Part shown: positions 48,857-54,518 of the stretch, in pieces
Layout of the letters: every line of letters begins with the position of its first letter
Position numbering within the stretch: position 1 is the first letter of the stretch
Assembly (NCBI GenBank): GCA_002162795.1
Contig: MAAY01000103.1
Coordinates: forward strand, 1 to 54,518
Reading direction: 5' to 3'
Origin: Rhodobacterales bacterium 56_14_T64
Lineage (GTDB): Bacteria; Pseudomonadota; Alphaproteobacteria; Rhodobacterales; Rhodobacteraceae
DNA: 54,518 nt
Program-made: the position numbers and the translations under genes
Notes under the pieces: generated by a model
Database searches by the model: none
Told to the model about the DNA's origin: nothing
What the model saw: only the letters and a program-made list of their open reading frames with translations

Positions 48857-50853
48857 GCGACCCCTTTGATGACTTTGATGATCTGAAAGCCGCGATGCGC
48901 GCCGCCACCCCGGCGCCCGATGCCGCGCGCAAGGCGGAAAATATCGCTCTGGCAGAAAAAAACTTTACCAGCCGCCAAGAAAGCTCGGCGCAGGCCCGTT
49001 TCACCTCTGATCGCCCGAAAAAGGGCCTCTTCAGAGGAGTGTTTTCCATGTTCAAAGCCATTTCCACCCGCCAGGCGCTGACTGCCTCAACCGCCTTGGT
49101 CGCCATTGGGCTGTTTGTTTACATGCCCGCGCTGCAGCAGGGTCCAGACGGTCTGACTGATGCAACCCCAGAACCCGCTGTTGTAGACAGCCTCGCCGGC
49201 ACACTCGGCGGTGACGGGCGCGCCCGACTGCAGGCCGTTGGCGAGGCCGAGGAAATCAATGTGGCGCCAATGGAAGCCCCGGTTATGGCCGAGTTAGCCG
49301 ACATGGCCGCGCCAAGCCCATCCCAACAACCTGTGGCTGGTCTCGTTGCTCCATCGGCCTCAGTAATGGCCAAACCCTCTGCCACAGCAAAAATGGAACG
49401 GCGTAGTTTAATCGCTCCTCCACCCTCAGGTTATGCCGACGACAGCCAGGTGCGGATTGAACCAGACACCGAAGCCTTCCCCGATGCAGAGCCTAATCCA
49501 CTGAAAATCACCGCTGACGAGCCGGTTTCTACATTTTCGATCGACGTCGACACCGCCTCATATGCGATCCTGCGCTCCAGCCTGAACGCTGGCCGCCTGC
49601 CGACACCCGAACAGGTCCGGATCGAGGAAATGGTGAACTATTTCCCCTATGACTATGCCGAGCCTTTGGCCGACGTACCGTTTTCCACCCGTGCAACAGT
49701 GATCGCCACCCCATGGAATCCGGACACTCAGTTGGTGCATATCGCATTGCAGGGCCAGAAACCCGCACTGGACGAACGCCCGCCCCTAAATCTGGTTTTC
49801 CTGATCGACACCTCGGGCAGCATGAATTCCCCCAACAAACTGCCGCTGCTCAAGCAAAGTTTCCAGTTGATGCTGGGCCAGCTACGCCCCGAGGATAAAG
49901 TCGCCATTGTCACCTATGCCGGTTCCGCCGGACAAGTGCTCGACCCCACTCCGGCCAGCGACCGCGCCACCATTTTGGCCGCACTGGACAAACTGGATGC
50001 AGGCGGCTCAACCGCTGGGCAAGCCGGATTGCAACAGGCCTATGCCACCGCCGAATCCATGGGTGAAGACGGTGATATCAGCCGCATCATTTTGGCCACC
50101 GACGGCGATTTCAACGTTGGCATCCATGACCCGGACGAACTGATAGATTTCATCGCCAGAAAACGCAAAACAGGCACTTACCTGTCGGTGCTTGGCTTTG
50201 GCCGTGGCAATCTCGACGACGCCACTATGCAGGCGCTGGCGCAGAACGGTAATGGTCAGGCGGCCTATATCGACACTCTCTCTGAGGCGCAGAAAACTCT
50301 GGTCGATCAGCTCAGCGGTGCGCTGTTCCCCATTGCCAACGACGTCAAAATCCAGGTCGAATTCAACCCGGCCCAGATCGCTGAATACCGGCTGATCGGT
50401 TATGAAACCCGCGCCCTCAAACGCGAAGATTTCAACAACGACCGCATCGATGCCGGTGAAATCGGCGCTGGCCACTCGGTGACCGCGATCTACGAGATCA
50501 CCCCGGTTGGCAGCCCAGCCCGGCTGAGTGAGCCGCTGCGCTATCAAGCCGCGGAAGTGGCCGCGACCAGCGAAGAGTACGGTTTCCTGCGGCTGCGCTA
50601 CAAACGCCCGGGTGAACACACCAGCGCATTGATCGAAACCCCGATCCTGCCCGGCGGCGAGGCAACACCAGATATGCAATTCGCCACTGCCATTGCCGGC
50701 TTTGGCCAGCTTCTGCAAAACAGCCCCTACTTGGGCAACTGGTCCTACACCCAGGCGATTGATCTGGCCAACGAAGCCAAAGGCGAGGATGCGTTTGGCT
50801 ATCGCGCGCAAGCGGTGCAACTGATGCGCCTGGCTGACAGTCTCAGCCAATAG
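48853..50853 (+). CDS. Membrane-anchored von Willebrand factor A protein (YfbK-like)
   Basis: A 666-residue protein. Residues 1-72 are a charged cytoplasmic segment, followed by a membrane helix near 75-95 (ALTASTALVAIGLFVYMPALQ), a low-complexity linker to about 200, then a vWA N-terminal region (SIDVDTASYAILRSSLNAGRLP). The vWA domain has a complete MIDAS: D319-T-S321-G-S323 with later LILATDGDFN. A DUF3520-like C-terminal domain follows (EFNPAQIAEYRLIGYETRALKREDFNND). The vWA part would face the periplasm. The short N-terminal segment may hold the sigma factor, acting as its anti-sigma region; this is inference from the overlap and topology. Confidence 0.88.
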   Translation: MSDPFDDFDDLKAAMRAATPAPDAARKAENIALAEKNFTSRQESSAQARFTSDRPKKGLFRGVFSMFKAISTRQALTASTALVAIGLFVYMPALQQGPDGLTDATPEPAVVDSLAGTLGGDGRARLQAVGEAEEINVAPMEAPVMAELADMAAPSPSQQPVAGLVAPSASVMAKPSATAKMERRSLIAPPPSGYADDSQVRIEPDTEAFPDAEPNPLKITADEPVSTFSIDVDTASYAILRSSLNAGRLPTPEQVRIEEMVNYFPYDYAEPLADVPFSTRATVIATPWNPDTQLVHIALQGQKPALDERPPLNLVFLIDTSGSMNSPNKLPLLKQSFQLMLGQLRPEDKVAIVTYAGSAGQVLDPTPASDRATILAALDKLDAGGSTAGQAGLQQAYATAESMGEDGDISRIILATDGDFNVGIHDPDELIDFIARKRKTGTYLSVLGFGRGNLDDATMQALAQNGNGQAAYIDTLSEAQKTLVDQLSGALFPIANDVKIQVEFNPAQIAEYRLIGYETRALKREDFNNDRIDAGEIGAGHSVTAIYEITPVGSPARLSEPLRYQAAEVAATSEEYGFLRLRYKRPGEHTSALIETPILPGGEATPDMQFATAIAGFGQLLQNSPYLGNWSYTQAIDLANEAKGEDAFGYRAQAVQLMRLADSLSQ

Positions 50854-50877
50854 GCCAACCGCCCGTAACAACGAGAA

Positions 50878-50904
50878 ACCCCCTTGGTGGGCAACCAAGG
50901 GGGT
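50878..50904. terminator. Hairpin between the vWA and hsp20 genes
   Basis: ACCCCCTTGGT (50878-50888) and ACCAAGGGGGT (50894-50904) form an 11-bp perfect stem with a GGGCA loop between two convergent genes. On the minus strand a short TTTC follows. Confidence 0.75.
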
Positions 50905-50970
50905 CCAGTCCGGGTTAACTAGGGAAAGACGTTGACCCGGTCCTTACACGATCTCTGGCAGAAGATCGAT

Positions 50971-51435
50971 CTAGTTGACTGGTTTTGCCTCTACCATCTT
51001 AGACTTAGCGCTCTTTGCCGAGATCTCAATCCGGCGCGGCTTCAGCGCCTCGGGCACCTCGCGTTGCAAATCAATATGCAACATTCCGTCCGCATGACTG
51101 GCCCCAGTGACCCGCACATGGTCGGCGAGGGTAAAACGACGCTCAAACGCACGGTTGGCAATGCCACGATGCAGGAAGCTCCGCTCATTTTCCTCCGGCA
51201 CCTTCTTTGCTGTCACAATCAGCCCGTTTTCCTTCACTTCAACGTTCAGTTCGTCCTCGGAAAAACCCGCCACGGCAATCGTAATCCGATAAGCATCGGC
51301 AGCGGTTTTCTCGATGTTGTAAGGGGGATAGCTGGGCTGCGCCACATCCGTGCTCAGCGCCCGATCCATCAGATCGGCAATCTGGTCAAAACCAATAGAA
51401 GCCCGGTTCAGGGGGGCAAAATCAAAACTACGCAT
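50971..51435 (-). CDS. Small heat-shock protein, Hsp20/alpha-crystallin family
   Basis: A 154-residue IbpA-like chaperone. The N-terminal arm MRSFDFAPLNRASIGFDQIADLMD and YPPYNIEKTAADAYRITIAVAGFSEDEL start the alpha-crystallin domain, FLHRGIANRAFERRFTLADHV is its signature and RRIEIS is the C-terminal IxI motif that binds neighbouring subunits. It holds unfolding proteins in the cytosol during heat stress. Its leader carries an RpoH-like promoter and folds into three hairpins with the last covering the ribosome-binding site. Confidence 0.95.
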   Translation of the reverse strand: MRSFDFAPLNRASIGFDQIADLMDRALSTDVAQPSYPPYNIEKTAADAYRITIAVAGFSEDELNVEVKENGLIVTAKKVPEENERSFLHRGIANRAFERRFTLADHVRVTGASHADGMLHIDLQREVPEALKPRRIEISAKSAKSKMVEAKPVN

Positions 51436-51524
51436 AATTAATCCTCATTCAGAGCGATATAGGGTGCGCCTTCCCGCATTGGGACAGGCATGTTGTCACC
51501 GGACCCCATCAGCGGCGATCCGGT
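51436..51524 (-). promoter_or_regulatory. ROSE-like RNA thermometer in the hsp20 leader
   Basis: On the minus strand the leader makes three successive hairpins. The first is ACCGGAUC/GGUCCGGU (51524-51498), with one U-G pair. The second is GCCU-G-UCCC/GGGAAGGC (51489-51468), 8 bp with one bulged G. The third is AUC-G-CUC/GAGGAU (51458-51441), 6 bp with a bulged G, and it buries the GAGGA ribosome-binding site just before the ATG. Several hairpins with a final one having a bulged G opposite the Shine-Dalgarno is the ROSE architecture of alphaproteobacterial small heat-shock genes. Heat would open the last stem. Confidence 0.65.
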
Positions 51525-51531
51525 AGACATC

Positions 51532-51559
51532 AGATATGCAATAGTTTTGGTCTTTCAAG
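51532..51559 (-). promoter_or_regulatory. RpoH-like heat-shock promoter of hsp20
   Basis: On the minus strand CTTGAAA (51559-51553) and CATATCT (51538-51532) are separated by 14 bases, close to the alphaproteobacterial sigma-32 pattern (CTTGAA and CYTATNT-like). It lies about 100 bases before the hsp20 ATG, leaving room for the structured leader. Confidence 0.55.
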
Positions 51560-51597
51560 AACTCGGCGAACTGGAACCGCACAGGTCCAACGCAAAA

Positions 51598-52407
51598 TCA
51601 GTTCCTGATAAACTTGGCGCCCGTATCATTGCGCTCTTCGCCCACTTTCACGCGGCCCACCCCGGGCGGCAAACGACCACCAGTTGGAATGCCCGTCAAC
51701 TGCGCCTGCAACAGGTCCAACTCCTCGGCCAAAGCAGCCCCAAGCGACACCTGCTGTCCGTCAACTTCGGCCTTGGCCGACACAACCGACACAATCCGTG
51801 GCCTGTCGCCCTCAAAGGAAAACACCGGCGCCCCAGACGAGCCGAAATCAACGTCGCAGGACATCACCAACACCCCTTGCTGGCGCGACATCACCGCACA
51901 AACATCCTGCAATGACGGTGCTTCCGACCGATCATGCGCATATGAGACCACCCCGATACGAGCGCCCTTGCGCGGCCGCTCGTCTGTTTCAAACGGGGTA
52001 ACGGTGGTGTTGCGAATTGGGCGCTGCAATTGCAGCAAGGCGATATCGTTGCGCACCCGATCAGTCGAAACTTGACCATCATAGATGTAATCCGGATGCA
52101 CCACAGCCCGGCGCACCGTGCGATAAGCCGAGGCACGGCCATTGCGCCAGCCTGCCAGGAATTCGATGGTATCAGGCCGGATCGGTGCCTTGGTGTCGCT
52201 GTCAAACAGGCAATGCGCCGCTGTCAGCACCAGATCAGGCGCAATCAGCGCGCCAGTGCAAAACCCATCACCATTGACGTCCAGCCGACCCACCGCCTGC
52301 CACTGACGGCCTGCGTCAATGGTGTCCATCCGCAACAGACGACTGTCCTGCGCAGCTGCCGCCAAAGGCGCCAGCGCCATCACACATACCATCATCAATT
52401 GTCGCAA
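51598..52407 (-). CDS. Secreted trypsin-like serine protease
   Basis: A 269-residue exported protease. The signal peptide covers about residues 1-19 (LAAAA-Q). The catalytic triad is complete: H65 in LTAAHC, D121 in RNDIALLQL and S191 in DFGSSGAPVF. Cysteines at 50, 66, 170 and 184 would form two disulfides. It would act in the periplasm or outside the cell. There is no PDZ domain, so it is not DegP-like. Its neighbours are a heat-shock gene and a glycolate oxidase gene, with no clear operon link. Confidence 0.9.
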   Translation of the reverse strand: MRQLMMVCVMALAPLAAAAQDSRLLRMDTIDAGRQWQAVGRLDVNGDGFCTGALIAPDLVLTAAHCLFDSDTKAPIRPDTIEFLAGWRNGRASAYRTVRRAVVHPDYIYDGQVSTDRVRNDIALLQLQRPIRNTTVTPFETDERPRKGARIGVVSYAHDRSEAPSLQDVCAVMSRQQGVLVMSCDVDFGSSGAPVFSFEGDRPRIVSVVSAKAEVDGQQVSLGAALAEELDLLQAQLTGIPTGGRLPPGVGRVKVGEERNDTGAKFIRN

Positions 52408-52518
52408 AAACTCGCCTCCACCGCGCCTGTGAATCGCAGGTTAAAGGCGCCTCGCGGCGAAATTACGGCAAAGACACAGCCGGAGCAGCCCCCCGCAGGA
52501 ATTTTATTTCCGAAGTGA

Positions 52519-53841
52519 TCAGCGTAACATAGGAATCTCAGGCGCACGCTTACCCGGCTCAGTCAGTGCAGCCGGCTGCGGCCCTCCGGTCGCCCAGTCC
52601 AACAACTCGACTGTGTGCAGTATCGGCAATTCAGTCCCCGAGCCGATCTGCATCATGCAGCCAATGTTGCCCGCCGCAATCAGATCCGGCGACTTGGCCT
52701 CCAGCGTCTTAATCTTACGCGCCTTTAACTGCCCCGAGATCTCGGGCTGCATCAGGTTATAGGTCCCGGCAGATCCACAACACATATGGCTGTCGGCAGG
52801 CTCCACCACCTTGAACCCCGCCCGTTTCAACAGGGTCTTGGGGTGGATTTTGATCTGCTGACCGTGCTGCAAAGAACAGGCCGCGTGATAGGCAACCGTC
52901 AGCCCTTTGTCCGCGCCCATCGGCAGGTCCAATTGCATCAACAGTTCGGATATATCCATCGCCCGCTCGGACACCCGCGCCGCATCCGCCGCCAGCGCAT
53001 CATTGCGGAACATATGGCCATAATCCTTGACCGTGGTGCCGCATCCGCTGGTGTTGATGACAATCGCATCCAGGCCATCACCGTCCATTTCCGCCACCCA
53101 GGCTTGGATGTTTTTGGCCGCCGCCGCGTGGCTCTCATCCTCGCGCCCCATGTGATGCGTCAGCGCCCCGCAACAGCCCGCGCCTTTGGCCACCACCACT
53201 TCGCAACCCAACCGCGTCAGCAGTCGGATGGTGGCATCATTGATATCCGTATTCAGCGCCTTCTGCGCACACCCCGTCATCAGCGCCACCCGTTTCTTTT
53301 GCGGCGCGGCAGCGGCAAAACTCTGCGGATCATCATTGCGACTGACCGGAGGGATGTGTTTTGGTGCCATCTCCAGCATCGCTTTTAACCGCGGATCGGG
53401 CATCAGGTTGCGCAACGGCCGGGCAATCTTGGCCCCCAGCAGCGCCAACCGGAACCGCCCCGGATAAGGCAGGATCTGCGCCAAGACCCATCGCAAAGCC
53501 CGGTCAGTAAAGGGACGCTTGTAGTTCGCCTCGATATAGCTGCGCGCATGATCCACCAGATGCATGTAATGCACCCCCGACGGGCAGGTGGTCATACAGG
53601 CCAGACAGGACAGACAGCGATCAATGTGCTTCACCGTCTTCTCATCCGGTACGCGGTTGTTCTCCAGCATGTCCTTGATCAGATAGATCCGCCCGCGCGG
53701 GCTATCCAGCTCATCCCCCAGCACCTGATAGGTCGGGCAAGTCGCGGTGCAAAACCCGCAATGCACACAGGACCGCAGGATCTCGTTCGAGCGTTCAATT
53801 GCTGGGTCGCGCAGCTGGTCTTTGGTAAAGGTTGTTTGCAT
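52519..53841 (-). CDS. glcF: Glycolate oxidase iron-sulfur subunit
   Basis: A 440-residue subunit. Two ferredoxin-type clusters are bound by SCVHCGFCTATCPTYQ and RCLSCLACMTTCPSGVHY, both CxxCxxCxxxCP. Two CCG domains follow, GAGCCGALTHHMG near residue 225 and DSHMCCGSAGTYNLM near the end, typical of GlcF and related heterodisulfide-type subunits. With GlcD and GlcE it oxidises glycolate to glyoxylate at the inner membrane. It starts 4 bases after glcE, so the genes are cotranscribed. The C-terminal extension has GKRAPEIPMLR. Confidence 0.95.
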   Translation of the reverse strand: MQTTFTKDQLRDPAIERSNEILRSCVHCGFCTATCPTYQVLGDELDSPRGRIYLIKDMLENNRVPDEKTVKHIDRCLSCLACMTTCPSGVHYMHLVDHARSYIEANYKRPFTDRALRWVLAQILPYPGRFRLALLGAKIARPLRNLMPDPRLKAMLEMAPKHIPPVSRNDDPQSFAAAAPQKKRVALMTGCAQKALNTDINDATIRLLTRLGCEVVVAKGAGCCGALTHHMGREDESHAAAAKNIQAWVAEMDGDGLDAIVINTSGCGTTVKDYGHMFRNDALAADAARVSERAMDISELLMQLDLPMGADKGLTVAYHAACSLQHGQQIKIHPKTLLKRAGFKVVEPADSHMCCGSAGTYNLMQPEISGQLKARKIKTLEAKSPDLIAAGNIGCMMQIGSGTELPILHTVELLDWATGGPQPAALTEPGKRAPEIPMLR

Positions 53842-53845
53842 CTGA

Positions 53846-54518
53846 TTATCCCATCAACCCAGCATTCAGAATCCCACGGGGATCAAACTTAGCCCTCAAC
53901 CCAGCCGAGATCGTCGCAAGCTGTGCAGGTTCCGGATGGAACTGCCGCAACTGCGCCCGCGTCTCAGCCGCCCCCCGCATCAGCATCGCATGCCCCGGCA
54001 CCGTCATACGTGAGCGCAAGTCGGTTCCCGATGGCATCAGCGCCCAAACAAGCCCGCCGCCCCAATCAAACTGAAGCGCCTCTGCCTGCACCTGTTTGGC
54101 CAGCGCCACCGCATCTGAAGGCTTGACCGAGATGCGCCAGACATCGCCCGCTTTGCCATGAAATGTGCTGACATCACGAATACCGCGCCACAGGCCTTCA
54201 CTGTCATCGACTTGCTGCGCGGCACCAAGAAGCGCCAGATCCGCCACCAGCCTGCCAGCCCGATACTCAACCGAACCCGCAAACCCTTCGATGCGAACAT
54301 AGGCACGCCGCGCGGCCGGATCATAAGCCGCGCCAGTCACATCAAAAGGCGAGCCCAGTGCGCCCGACATCACTTGGATCGCAACATCCAAGTCAACATC
54401 CACCACAGCCACGGTCGCCACGGCCTCGGGCATCGGCAGCACCTTGAACGACACTTCGCTCAGCACTCCCAAGGTGCCGTGCGCCCCAGACATCAGCTTG
54501 ACCAGATCATAGCCGGTG
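53846..54518 (-). CDS. glcE: Glycolate oxidase FAD-binding subunit, cut by window end
   Basis: The frame is open to the right edge, leaving the last 223 residues of a protein usually near 350-400 residues. SGAHGTLGVLSEVSFKVLP marks the end of the FAD-binding PCMH domain, including the GTLG turn. The rest is the GlcE C-terminal domain, with RAYVRIEGFAGSVEYRAGRL and WRISVKPSDAV. ILNAGLMG at the end is the typical close. It works with GlcD and GlcF; glcD is expected just outside the window to the right. Confidence 0.93.
   Translation of the reverse strand, partial: TGYDLVKLMSGAHGTLGVLSEVSFKVLPMPEAVATVAVVDVDLDVAIQVMSGALGSPFDVTGAAYDPAARRAYVRIEGFAGSVEYRAGRLVADLALLGAAQQVDDSEGLWRGIRDVSTFHGKAGDVWRISVKPSDAVALAKQVQAEALQFDWGGGLVWALMPSGTDLRSRMTVPGHAMLMRGAAETRAQLRQFHPEPAQLATISAGLRAKFDPRGILNAGLMG

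Noticed and set aside
51468-51480. A GGGTGCGCC stretch resembling the GGTGCGTG repeat
   Set aside because: It lacks the paired arm and is better explained as part of the middle hairpin of the hsp20 leader.
1-54518. tRNA, rRNA, tmRNA or CRISPR arrays
   Set aside because: No cloverleaf-like or repeat-spacer pattern was seen in any intergenic stretch. The gaps are short and mostly explained by promoters, hairpins and terminators. A covariance-model scan could still find a small RNA.

Overview
This window reads as chromosomal DNA of a Roseobacter-group alphaproteobacterium (Rhodobacteraceae). The evidence is the G+C-rich coding sequence, dense gene packing with many 1-4 base stop/start overlaps, and the gene content: DUF1523 and DUF4399 proteins, creatinase, the Mla lipoprotein and MlaC pair, a PrtD-type exporter, a GlcEF glycolate oxidase and a BenE transporter. 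This is inference from protein families; no rRNA is present to confirm it. I saw no tRNA, rRNA, CRISPR array, insertion sequence or prophage gene. Both ends cut through genes: fadH at the left and glcE at the right.

Layout. 1-6451: end of fadH, a NIPSNAP/ABM dimeric-barrel pair, a secreted DUF4399 protein opposite a LysR regulator, and a four-gene overlapping minus-strand run (molybdopterin-binding, GNAT, AhpD-like, OmpA). 6500-8325: a broken plus-strand sfsA whose 5' and 3' ends survive on either side of a 1.5 kb segment. That segment carries an intact sfsA in the opposite orientation and a small secreted-protein gene. 8410-20015: map, a HAD hydrolase, rsmD, an FAD reductase, a peroxiredoxin, pterin dehydratase, RidA, a type I secretion ABC/HlyD pair and mlaA-mlaC. 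20265-32631: a class A penicillin-binding protein, glnK-amtB, an aminotransferase with a sulfurtransferase, smpB, a DMT exporter, a cupin-type regulator divergent from benE with twin palindromic operators, and ilvD. 32725-35712: a sulfotransferase divergent from a GT14-like glycosyltransferase, then a small secreted protein.

35873-44296 is the least understood part: nine consecutive minus-strand genes, nearly all touching or overlapping. They encode a long coiled-coil protein, a AAA+ ATPase, two large cytosolic proteins of unknown function, membrane proteins including DUF1523, and three A+T-richer genes that look like later additions. I infer a membrane-linked AAA+ machine. This is the best candidate in the window for an undescribed system.

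44518-54518: creatinase, an alpha/beta hydrolase, a succinate-semialdehyde dehydrogenase, an ECF sigma factor overlapping a membrane-anchored von Willebrand A protein, a small heat-shock protein with an RpoH-like promoter and a three-hairpin leader resembling a ROSE RNA thermometer, a secreted trypsin-like protease, and glycolate oxidase subunits glcF and glcE.
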